The notes under the pieces were generated by a model. It was given only the letters and a program-made list of their open reading frames with translations. It made no database searches and was not told where the DNA came from. From DAOPYU01 sp942493245 (lineage in GTDB: Bacteria > Sumerlaeota > Sumerlaeia > UBA8349): DNA of 64,000 nucleotides. Positions 45,534 to 53,377 of this stretch are shown here, one piece after another (the first letter of the stretch is position 1; the number at the start of each line of letters is the position of its first letter). The translations under genes and the position numbers were made by a program. The DNA lies in the NCBI GenBank assembly GCA_942493245.1, contig OW818685.1:3782001-3846000 (forward strand), read 5' to 3'.

Positions 45534-45949
45534 ATACTTGGCACCAGGCATCCCGCGCATTACTGACTGCCGTGACCCGATGTCCCCGAGTGGGGTATCT
45601 CTGCACATTCTTTTCGATCCAAAAAACGGGACAAAAATGGATCTATCTGCCTGGCAGTTCCGTGCAGCGACTCATAATCTCGATATAGCCCGCGTAACTG
45701 AACAGGCAGTTGCGCTTCCGGGCGGTCAGTTCCCAGGACACCATGATGTCCTCCGACAATCTGTCCACTAGGCGCAACGCATGCACGAACTCGTTGAAAG
45801 TTGTCGTCTCGATGGTGGAAAAGAACTTCCAGACGGCTCGTGCCGCCACTCTGGCCACCTTCGAGACGAGAGGACCGGGAATTCGTTTGCACTACTGAGC
45901 CAGGACGCTTAGAGTCGTGCGTGTCGGTTTTGTGGGCATCTATTTTTTT
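45534..45949. other. gene-poor stretch left of the insertion sequence
   Basis: No gene is called. On the minus strand, 45643-45875 reads as an open frame with a regular helical pattern (WKFFSTIETTTFNEFVHALR) and could be the remnant of a lost gene. It includes the 47-bp repeat below. Confidence 0.4.
45655..45701 (-). repeat. 47-bp dispersed repeat, copy 1
   Basis: 40 of 47 positions match 51580-51626 in the same orientation; the shared core is ATCTCGATAT and GCCCGCGTAACTGA. Both copies read SYAG.IEIM on the minus strand, so they may be tails of related decayed genes. Confidence 0.7.
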
Positions 45950-47507
45950 GGTTCTTTGAAAGAATTTGTGGATAGATTTTGATGAGTTTTTCGCATTGGT
46001 GCCAAAACACTCGATGATACGTCAGGCCGGAGGCTCGGTTTGCGGCCTGACCTCCGGCCCTTGTGTTTCGGCGTCGTCTGCGGCGCTCGGGTTGCTCTCC
46101 AGCAGCGCCCTATCCTCCGAGACGATCTCAATATTGTAGGCAAGGAGGCCGGAAGTTCAAGAGGCAAGGATTCTTTAAGCGTGCATCTCGACGCGCGTTC
46201 AGGTTGATTGGTTTCGCCAGAAATCGAGCAACGGGAACGGAGACGAGATGCACATCCGAACAATCCTCAACCGAGTCCAAAAATTCAAGGGTTTTGTCTA
46301 TGGCGCCGAGCGGATGATCGAGAAGGACGGGCAAGTAATCCTGGAGATCCCGATCCGGGCGCGTCGGGGCAGCCGGGCGATCTGTTCGGGTTGTGGACGC
46401 AAGGCTCCGGGCTACGACACGCTGGCCGAGCGGCGCTTCGAGTTCATTCCCTTCTGGGGCATTGTGGTCCACTTCCTCTACGCCATGCGCCGTGTCAACT
46501 GTCCCCGGTGCGACGTCAAGGTCGAGGCGGTTCCCTGGGCCGAGGGGAAAAGCCCGATCTGCACGGCCTACGTCTGGTTTCTGTCGCGATGGGCCAAGCG
46601 TCTGTCCTGGGCGGGCGTGGCCGAGGCGTTTCAGACGTCCTGGCACACGGTGGCCTGCGCCGTCGAACAGGCGGTGGTTTGGGGGCGCGCGCATCTGGAC
46701 CTGACGGGGATCAGCGCCATCGGCGTGGATGAAATCGCCTGGGCGAAGGGTCACACCTACGCCACCGTGGTTTACCAGATCAACCAGGGCCGCAAGCGTT
46801 TGCTGTGGGTGGGGCGGGAGCGGACCGTTAAAACGCTGCTGGCGTTCTTTCACTTGTTGGGGCACGAACGCAGCGGTTTGATCGAGTTCGTAGCCAGCGA
46901 CATGTGGAAACCGTACCTGAAGGTGATCGCCCGGAAGGTCCCCCAGGCCCTCCACATCCTGGACCGTTTCCACATCGTGGCGCACCTGAACAAGGCGCTC
47001 GATCAGGTGCGCTCGGACGAGGCCAAGCAGATGAAACGCAAGGGCCTCGAGCCGTTGTTGCACAAGAGCCGCTGGTGCCTGCTCAAGCGCTGGTCGAACC
47101 TGACGGGCAAGCAGCACGAGAAACTCGAGAGCCTGTTGCCGTACAATCTCAGGACGGTCAAGGCCTACCTGATGAAGGAGGATTTCCAGCAGTTCTGGGA
47201 GTATGTTTCGCCCCCCTGGGCGGGGCGGTTCCTGGACGCCTGGTGCCGGCGGGCGATGTACAGCCGTATCGAACCGATCAAAAAAGTGGCGCGGATGCTG
47301 CGCAGCCACCGCGAACTGATCCTGAACTGGTTCCGGGCAAAAAAGGAGTTTTCCAGCGGGGTGGTGGAGGGTCTGAACAACAAAGCCAAACTGTGCACAA
47401 AAATGGCGTATGGGTACGGCACGTTCAAAACGCTGGAAATCGCGTTGTATCACCGGCTTGGCGACCTACCCGAGCCAGAATTCACCCACAGATTCCTTTG
47501 AAGAGGC
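45950..47507 (+). mobile_element. complete ISL3-family insertion sequence
   Basis: 1558 bp. Imperfect terminal inverted repeats (left GGTTCTTTGAAAGAATTTGT, right end reading GCCTCTTCAAAGGAATCTGT inward) pair about 20 of 30 positions. It is flanked by a perfect 8-bp target duplication ATTTTTTT (45942-45949 and 47508-47515), the length expected for ISL3. It contains one transposase gene and appears intact and recent. Confidence 0.9.
46248..47501 (+). CDS. ISL3-family transposase
   Basis: A 417-residue DDE transposase. An N-terminal four-Cys zinc-binding region (CSGCGRKAPGYD ... CPRCDVKV, about 47-95) is followed by a helix-turn-helix (AEAFQTSWHTVACAVE) and the DDE catalytic core: Asp in ISAIGVDEIAWAKGH, Asp in FVASDMWKPYL, and Glu in SGVVEGLNNKAK. 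The C-terminal part is full length (GYGTFKTLEIALYH). GGAG precedes the ATG, and the stop lies in the right terminal inverted repeat. The unbroken frame suggests an active element. Confidence 0.95.
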   Translation: MHIRTILNRVQKFKGFVYGAERMIEKDGQVILEIPIRARRGSRAICSGCGRKAPGYDTLAERRFEFIPFWGIVVHFLYAMRRVNCPRCDVKVEAVPWAEGKSPICTAYVWFLSRWAKRLSWAGVAEAFQTSWHTVACAVEQAVVWGRAHLDLTGISAIGVDEIAWAKGHTYATVVYQINQGRKRLLWVGRERTVKTLLAFFHLLGHERSGLIEFVASDMWKPYLKVIARKVPQALHILDRFHIVAHLNKALDQVRSDEAKQMKRKGLEPLLHKSRWCLLKRWSNLTGKQHEKLESLLPYNLRTVKAYLMKEDFQQFWEYVSPPWAGRFLDAWCRRAMYSRIEPIKKVARMLRSHRELILNWFRAKKEFSSGVVEGLNNKAKLCTKMAYGYGTFKTLEIALYHRLGDLPEPEFTHRFL

Positions 47508-47627
47508 ATTTTTTTACGGCATACAGCCGTTTGGGGCTTTCGTCAGGAGAATTCTATCTTCAGACCGGCATTGAGACCTACTCCCTGTCGAACGGCTGTG
47601 TAGTCAATCATGTAATTGGAGGGAAAG

Positions 47628-50600
47628 ATGAATTGCGCCATGACGTCACGCATGCTGCTGACTCTGTGTCTGGGTCTGCTGCTGCCTCCCCCGCTTTTTG
47701 CGACCGATGCGTCCGCCCCCGCCACGCCCCCCGCCGTTTCGGCGGCCAGGGCCTGGGAGGAGAAGGTCTCCATTCCCACATACCTGGCCGGTGATCCAGA
47801 CCCCAACCCCATGTTCTTCTTCGGCCGGGCCTATCAGGGCGCAGAGGGTCGCGTCTACCCCTATGCGCTCTATGACACCCTGACCGGCAAAAAGGTCGAT
47901 AAGGAATACACGGAAGTCTTCCTGGAAAATGAATACGTCAAGATTGGTATTCTGCCCGAAATCGGCGGCCGCATTTTCATGGCCGTGGACAAGTCCAACA
48001 ACTACGACTTCTTCTACCGCCAGCATGTGATCAAGCCCGCCCTGATCGGCATGCTGGGCGCCTGGATCTCCGGCGGCGTTGAGTGGAACATCCCCCACCA
48101 TCACCGCGCCTCCAGCTTCATGCCCGTGCAATACCGCATCGAGGAAAATCCCGACGGTAGCAAGACCGTCTGGGTTGGCGAGATGGAACTACGCGACCGC
48201 ACCCGCTGGGCCGTGGGTTACACGCTGCGTCCCGGCAAGTCCTACCTCGAGGCCGCCATCCGGATCGTCAACCGCACTCCGGTCTATAACACGATACTCT
48301 GCTTCGCCAATGTGGCGGTTCATTGCAACAAGGATTACCAGATTATCTATCCGCCCACGACGCAGTTCACAACCGGCCACTCCAAAGTAGCCTTCGACAC
48401 CTGGCCGGTGGCGACGACGAAGGGCGATCTCAAAGGCCTGGACGTGAGTTGGTACAAGAATCACTCCGGCCCGAATTCGCTCTTCTGCTGGAACGATGAA
48501 GAGGACTTCTTCGCCGGGTACGACCATGGCAAGGAGGCCGGCACGATGAGCGTGGCCAATCACCATGTCGTGCCGGGCAAGAAGTTCTTCACCTGGGGCA
48601 CCGGCTCCGGCGGCCAGCAGTGGGAGAAAAACCTGACCGACTCCGATGGCTCCTACCTGGAGCTGATGGTAGGCGCCTACTCCGACAACCAGCCCGACTA
48701 CTCCTGGCTCCAGCCCTACGAGACGAAAAAAGTCTCGATGTTCTGGTATCCCTTTCGCGATATCGGCGGGGTCAAGCGCGCCAATCTGGACGCGGCCGTC
48801 AACCTCGAGACCAGTGGCACGACGGTCAATCTGGGCCTCAACACTACCGCGGCGCAGCCGGCGGCGACTGTGCTGCTCAAGGCCGGCGAGAAGGTTCTCC
48901 TGGAGGAGAAAATCTCGATCGCGCCGGACAAGCCCTACGTGAAAAAACTGTCCCTGCCCGCCGGTGTCAACAAAGACGAACTGCGGGCCTCGCTGAACGT
49001 GGACGGCAAGGAACTGGTCGCCTACCAGCCGGTCCAGTTGAAAGCCAGGCCGCTGCCCGAACCGGTCACGCCGCCCGCCCCACCCGCCGACACCAAGACC
49101 GTGGAGGAGCTTTACCTCAACGGCCTGCGGGTTGCCCAGTTCCACAACCCGTCGCAGGATCCTGACCCATACTGGGAGGAAGTCCTCAAGCGCGATCCGG
49201 GCGACGTTCGCGTCAACAACGCCATGGGCGTTCTTTGCCTCAAGAAGTGTAAGTTTGCCGATGCCGAGAGATATTTCAAGAAGGCCCTGGAGCGGCTGAC
49301 CGCCCAATACACCTCGCCCAGGGATGGCGAGCCTTTCTATTACCTGGGCGTGGCCCTCAAGATGCAGGGCAAGAACGACGAGGCCTGGGACGCCTTCTAC
49401 AAGGCCACCTGGAGCCAGGCCTGGACTGCGGCCAGTTACTACGGCCTGGCCGAGATAGCCAGCCAGCGCGGCGACTTCGCCGAGGCGCTCGAACTGTTGG
49501 AGTGCTCACTGGAATACAACACGCTCAACACCCGGGCCCTGAACCTCAAGGCAGCCACGCTGCGCCACCTCGACCGTCCCGAGGATGCCGTCAAGGTGGC
49601 CGCCTCGATCCACGCCGTTGACCCACTCGACGTGCGCGCCATGGCGGAGAGCTGGCTGGCCGGCAAGGACGAAGGCAAGGAATTGATTTCGACTTTGGCT
49701 CTTTTCCACGAGGCCGGCCTCGAAATCGCCGCCGAACTTGGGGACGTAGGCCTCTATCAGGACGGCACGACTCTGCTTGAAAAAATGACCGCCACTGCGC
49801 CGGATAAGAACAAGGTCACGCCGATGGCGTATTATTACCTCGGCTATTTTGCCGAGAAAATGGGGCAGACGGCCAAGGCGAAGGAGTATTACGCCCTGGC
49901 CGAGAAAATGCCGCCCGACTATTGTTTTCCCTTCCAGTGGGAGGCTCTGGACGTGCTCACCGCGGCTCAGCAGGCCAACCCCGCCGGTGCCCACGCCCCC
50001 TATTACCTGGGCAACCTGCTCTACGACTGGCAGCCCGCCGAAGCCATGAAACTCTGGGAAAAATCCAGTTCCATCGAGGCCTCTTTCCCCATCGTCCAGC
50101 GCAACCTTTCCCTGGGCTACTCGCACATGGAGAACGGCCTGGACAAGGCCATCGCCAACCTGGAGAAGGCCACCTCGCTCAACGACCCCTATGCTGTCCA
50201 CTTCTTCGAGCTCGATCAGCTCTATGAGATGGCCGGCGCCAGTCCCGAGAAGCGCCTGGCCATGCTGGAGAAACACCAGGACGCCGTTGTCAAGCGCGAT
50301 GACGCTGTCTCCCGTCTTATCGAGCTCAAGGTATTGATGGGCAAGGGTCAGGACGCTGTCGCCCTGCTGACCGGTCGGCAGTTCAACGTCTGGGAAGGTG
50401 GCGCGCGATTTAACGTCCAGGACTCCTGGACCGACGCCTGGCTCCAGATAGGCCACCAGGCCATGGCGGATAAAAAATACCAAGAAGCTTTGGCCGATTA
50501 TCAGAAGGCGCTGGAGTTTCCGGCCAACCTGCGGGCTGCCGAGGGGCGACGCGCAGGCAGCCGTGCGCCGGAGGTCGATTACTGGATCGGCCTCGCCCAG

Positions 50601-51041
50601 GATGCCCTGGGCAATAAAACCGATGCCGAAGCCGCCTGGAAACGCTCTTCGGCCGCCAACATCGCCGGACAGATGGGCGGCAGTGATATTGGGCCGCAGG
50701 CCAGTTCCACCGTGATGAACTTCTACCAGGGTATGTCGCTTGTGAAACTGGGTCAGGCCGATCGGGCCAAAACCATCTTCCAGGGCTTGGTCAACGGCGC
50801 CAGCGATGGCGGTCGCGGTGGTCGTGGCGGTGCGGCCTCGTCCAGCGACTTCTTCGCCAAGTTTGGCCAGCAGCTCTCGCAAAACGCGCGTGAGGCCAGG
50901 CAACACTATACCGCCGCCCTGGGCCACATCGGCTTGGGCGATAGGGCCAAGGCCAAAGATGAACTGACCCAGGCGCTCAAGGCCAACCCGGCGCATATGG
51001 GGGCGAGAACGGCTCTTGTGCAGTTTGTCGGGGAGAAATAA
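47628..51041 (+). CDS. exported DUF5107-TPR protein
   Basis: A 1137-residue secreted protein. Signal peptide (MLLTLCLGLLLPPPLFA, about 1-29). DUF5107 domain (about 75-385): EYVKIGILPEIGGRIF, ISGGVEWNIPHHHR and VNRTPVYNTILCFANVAVH are its aldose-1-epimerase-like hallmarks, so a carbohydrate-binding or mutarotase-like surface is likely. It continues into tetratricopeptide repeats to the C-terminus (VNNAMGVLCLKKCKFADAERYF; LGLGDRAKAKDELTQAL-type units). The DUF5107-TPR arrangement occurs widely, including in PVC bacteria and Bacteroidetes. GGAGGG lies 4 nt before the ATG at 47628; a second in-frame ATG 12 bp later is possible. Only 120 bp separate it from the insertion sequence, which may lie in its upstream region. 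Confidence 0.88.
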   Translation: MNCAMTSRMLLTLCLGLLLPPPLFATDASAPATPPAVSAARAWEEKVSIPTYLAGDPDPNPMFFFGRAYQGAEGRVYPYALYDTLTGKKVDKEYTEVFLENEYVKIGILPEIGGRIFMAVDKSNNYDFFYRQHVIKPALIGMLGAWISGGVEWNIPHHHRASSFMPVQYRIEENPDGSKTVWVGEMELRDRTRWAVGYTLRPGKSYLEAAIRIVNRTPVYNTILCFANVAVHCNKDYQIIYPPTTQFTTGHSKVAFDTWPVATTKGDLKGLDVSWYKNHSGPNSLFCWNDEEDFFAGYDHGKEAGTMSVANHHVVPGKKFFTWGTGSGGQQWEKNLTDSDGSYLELMVGAYSDNQPDYSWLQPYETKKVSMFWYPFRDIGGVKRANLDAAVNLETSGTTVNLGLNTTAAQPAATVLLKAGEKVLLEEKISIAPDKPYVKKLSLPAGVNKDELRASLNVDGKELVAYQPVQLKARPLPEPVTPPAPPADTKTVEELYLNGLRVAQFHNPSQDPDPYWEEVLKRDPGDVRVNNAMGVLCLKKCKFADAERYFKKALERLTAQYTSPRDGEPFYYLGVALKMQGKNDEAWDAFYKATWSQAWTAASYYGLAEIASQRGDFAEALELLECSLEYNTLNTRALNLKAATLRHLDRPEDAVKVAASIHAVDPLDVRAMAESWLAGKDEGKELISTLALFHEAGLEIAAELGDVGLYQDGTTLLEKMTATAPDKNKVTPMAYYYLGYFAEKMGQTAKAKEYYALAEKMPPDYCFPFQWEALDVLTAAQQANPAGAHAPYYLGNLLYDWQPAEAMKLWEKSSSIEASFPIVQRNLSLGYSHMENGLDKAIANLEKATSLNDPYAVHFFELDQLYEMAGASPEKRLAMLEKHQDAVVKRDDAVSRLIELKVLMGKGQDAVALLTGRQFNVWEGGARFNVQDSWTDAWLQIGHQAMADKKYQEALADYQKALEFPANLRAAEGRRAGSRAPEVDYWIGLAQDALGNKTDAEAAWKRSSAANIAGQMGGSDIGPQASSTVMNFYQGMSLVKLGQADRAKTIFQGLVNGASDGGRGGRGGAASSSDFFAKFGQQLSQNAREARQHYTAALGHIGLGDRAKAKDELTQALKANPAHMGARTALVQFVGEK

Positions 51042-51079
51042 CGCGGAAAACAGTAAGAACGCAGTCTCGCATCTGAACG

Positions 51080-51523
51080 ATGGAGTGTGATGAAAAGAAG
51101 ATTTCCCCGATTCTCGACGTCAGGTTGATGAACCATTCGTTGTCACCTCCGCACCCATCAGTACAAGGACACCTCGAAGTTGAAACGGACGAGTCGGGAC
51201 TCGATCGGTTCGCTGTCGAAGGTGGTGGCGGAGGTTTCGGGGGTGATGGCTCCGGCAACCCGATGGCTCTGATGATCCAGGCGCAGCCAAGCGCGAAGGG
51301 TATCGCGATCGGCAAGGTGATGGAGCAGTCGGCCCTGTCGGGTTACTTCTACGCGGGCTACGATGAAACGACAGGTTCGGCGACGCATACGGGCGGTATC
51401 AAGATCCTGCAGACGAAGACGGGCACGATCGAAGGCGCGGCGTTCCTCGATCCGGCTCAGGTGGCGAAGATGAAACTGCTGCCGAAGGGACAAGTGATCT
51501 TGACGAACTCGGACCTTCAGTAA
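51080..51523 (+). CDS. hypothetical protein, possibly a gene fragment
   Basis: An open frame of 147 residues. The second half (GIAIGKVMEQSALSGYFYAG ... KILQTKTGTIEGAAFLDPAQ) has good protein character and could be the C-terminal end of a longer beta-rich exported or phage-type protein. The first part (Pro/Ser and a Gly run) looks unrelated. No ribosome-binding site is obvious. It lies 38 bp after the DUF5107 gene in a region of decayed genes, so I suspect a remnant. Confidence 0.35.
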   Translation: MECDEKKISPILDVRLMNHSLSPPHPSVQGHLEVETDESGLDRFAVEGGGGGFGGDGSGNPMALMIQAQPSAKGIAIGKVMEQSALSGYFYAGYDETTGSATHTGGIKILQTKTGTIEGAAFLDPAQVAKMKLLPKGQVILTNSDLQ

Positions 51524-51579
51524 GACGGGCCGCACGGGTCTGAGAGTTCCAGCGGGAGGGGGCCGCCCCTCCCGCCGGA

Positions 51580-51626
51580 CAGTTTCGTACCGTGAGTCAT
51601 GATCTCGATATCGCCCGCGTAACTGA
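51580..51626 (-). repeat. 47-bp dispersed repeat, copy 2
   Basis: Counterpart of 45655-45701 (40 of 47 identical). Confidence 0.7.
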
Positions 51627-51737
51627 GTTGGCCGGCTCTCCGAAAGCACGGAACATTTCCCAAGTCCATGATAATAGATCGATCTGAGATTTCTTTAGTT
51701 ATGTCGCGTAATAATTTCTGTACCTTCCGGTCTTCTG

Positions 51738-52079
51738 TCAACTATCTAAGATCTCCTGATTCGTATCGATAGGAGCATAAATCGGCTTATATCGTTCTAC
51801 AGGTGTTTTCCAAGATTTGAAAAAATCCAACGGGTTTTGTGTACCGACGAATTCACGGGCCAGTTTCAGGCGTTCAAGTACGTCATCACGTTCCTCAGTT
51901 GGCAGTTGAGACGCGTACTCCTGGATGCCTTGGAGAAATCGCTCGACATTCATCACGTCTCCCCAGGCTTGAATGATCTGTCTCAATTGAGCATTGCTGT
52001 CCTGAATTGACTGCTGAACATTACGGCGATCCTCTTCCTGCCACCACCTCTCGCGTTTTGCCTCCAGTTCTAGATCATT
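51738..52079 (-). pseudogene. 5'-truncated small protein gene
   Basis: The minus-strand frame encodes 113 residues without a good start near its upstream limit (TGA at 52080-52082). It is helical, Gln/Glu/Arg-rich (KRERWWQEEDRRNVQQSIQD), then ERFLQGIQEYASQLPTEERD and FFKSWKTPVERYKP. The frame stops 10 bp from the 25-bp inverted repeat beside the IS21 remnant, suggesting that insertion removed the 5' end. Alternatively, an intact 71-residue product starts at ATG 51953, which has GGGGAG 6 nt upstream. No family is recognised. Confidence 0.45.
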
Positions 52080-52089
52080 TCAACATTAA

Positions 52090-52153
52090 AATGCTCTACG
52101 GTCCCGGCCCGACGACAATTAGATTTCCCGTCGGGCCGGGACCGTAGAGCATT
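52090..52153. repeat. perfect 25-bp inverted repeat
   Basis: Arms 52090-52114 and 52129-52153 (AATGCTCTACGGTCCCGGCC then CGACG) are exact reverse complements around a 14-nt AT-rich loop. It lies directly left of the IS21 istA remnant. It is too long and GC-rich to be a typical terminator, and no U tract follows on either side. Confidence 0.9.
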
Positions 52154-52214
52154 CAAGTGACTCCAGGTGGAGTGAGGAGGCTTGAATGGTCACGGCAGGC
52201 AGGTGAGGTCGCTG

Positions 52215-53158
52215 ATGAGATACCGAAAGACGGAGAAGACGCTTCAAACCGCAGCCGCGAAAGCGGGGATGGACGAGAAGACGGCTCGCAAGTATGTGCG
52301 CCTGAGGCGGTTGCCGAGCGAGTTGAAGAAGCCCATGTGTGGCGCACCCGGTCGGACGCTTTCGAGGGAGTCTGGGGCGAGGTTCGCGAATTGCTCGAAG
52401 ACCGGGTCGGTCTGGAGGCCAAGACGCTCTTCGCCTACTTGCAGCGCCAGTATCCCGGCCGCTTTCAGGACGGGCAGTTGCGCACACTGCAGCGCCGGAT
52501 CAAGGTCTGGCGCGCGCACGAAGGCCCCGCCCGGGAGGTCATGTTTCCCCAGCGCCATGAGCCCGGGCGGCTTTGTCAGTCCGATTTCACGCACATGGAG
52601 AGTCTGGGGGTGACGATTGCGGGAGAACCTTTCGCCCACCTGATCTACCACTTCGTGCTGACCTTCTCGAACTGGGAGGCCGGCACGGTGTGCTTCTCGG
52701 AGAGTTTCGAGAGTCTGGCCGAAGGTCTGCAGAACGCCCTGTGGCAATTGGGGGGCGTACCGCAGGTTCACCAGACCGACTGCCTGACCTCTGCGGTCAA
52801 CAAACTGGGCAGCGTTGAGGAGTTTACCGATCGCTACCGCGCCCTGCTGGCCCACTACGGTTTTGCGGGGCTTCGCAGCCAGCCCCGTACGCCGCACGAG
52901 AATGGCGATGTGGAGCAACGCAATCACCGCTTCAAGCGCGCCATGGAGCAGGCCCTGATCCTGCGCGGCAGCCGGGAGTTCGAAAGCCGCGAGGCCTACG
53001 AGGGGTTTGTCCGGGATCTGTTCGATCAACTCAACGCGGGACGTTCCGAACGCTTGCGCCAGGAGATGCCTCTTTTGCGCCGCCTGGCCCTGGTACGGCT
53101 TGCGGCTTGTCGGCGCGTGGTGGTGGGCGTGGGGCCCAGCAGCACGATCCGCGTGCAA
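52215..53158 (+). pseudogene. istA: IS21-family istA remnant (frameshifted, truncated)
   Basis: The start MRYRKTEKTLQTAAAKAGMD (ATG 52215, AGGTGAGG upstream) is the IstA helix-turn-helix. The homologous frame shifts by -1 near 52331, after LPSELKK, and continues as HVWRTRSDAFEGVW, LEAKTLFAYLQRQYPG, then the DDE core: CQSDFTHME, HQTDCLTSAV and HENGDVEQRNHRFKRA. Homology ends at GPSSTIRVQ (53158), where an IS30-type fragment begins. IstA usually continues about 150 residues further and is followed by istB, both absent. It is therefore inactive. Programmed frameshifting is not known in istA, so the shift is best read as a deletion. Confidence 0.85.
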
Positions 53159-53270
53159 TCGTACTGGGATGGCGCCCCAGCAATCGGGCAATCTTGGCCA
53201 CGCAAATTCCTGCTTTCTTCAGCGCCTGACTCTGGTATCGTGTTTCTTGGGTCAGTTGTTTGTAGGCCAT
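53151..53270 (-). pseudogene. IS30-family transposase N-terminal fragment
   Basis: The ATG at 53270 opens MAYKQLTQETRYQSQALKKA and continues GICVAKIARLLGRHPSTIAR, the IS30 N-terminal helix-turn-helix. The rest of the transposase is missing, because at about 53155 the sequence becomes the IS21 istA remnant. The upstream flank to about 53366 (containing GTTGCACTTCAGAGTTGAAT) resembles an IS30 terminal region. The fragment truncates istA and lies next to the end of the large kinase gene. Confidence 0.8.
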
Positions 53271-53377
53271 CTATGCAACTCTCCTTTCCAAGGTTTGAGT
53301 AAGAGGAGCATATCACAAACAAGAGGCCCTTGCTCAAAATCCGGAAAGTTGCACTTCAGAGTTGAATTCGGGGCATA

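Noticed and set aside
52315..52345. programmed -1 frameshift in istA
   Set aside because: No classical slippery heptamer, IS21 istA is not known to use frameshifting, and the gene is also truncated, so a deletion is simpler.
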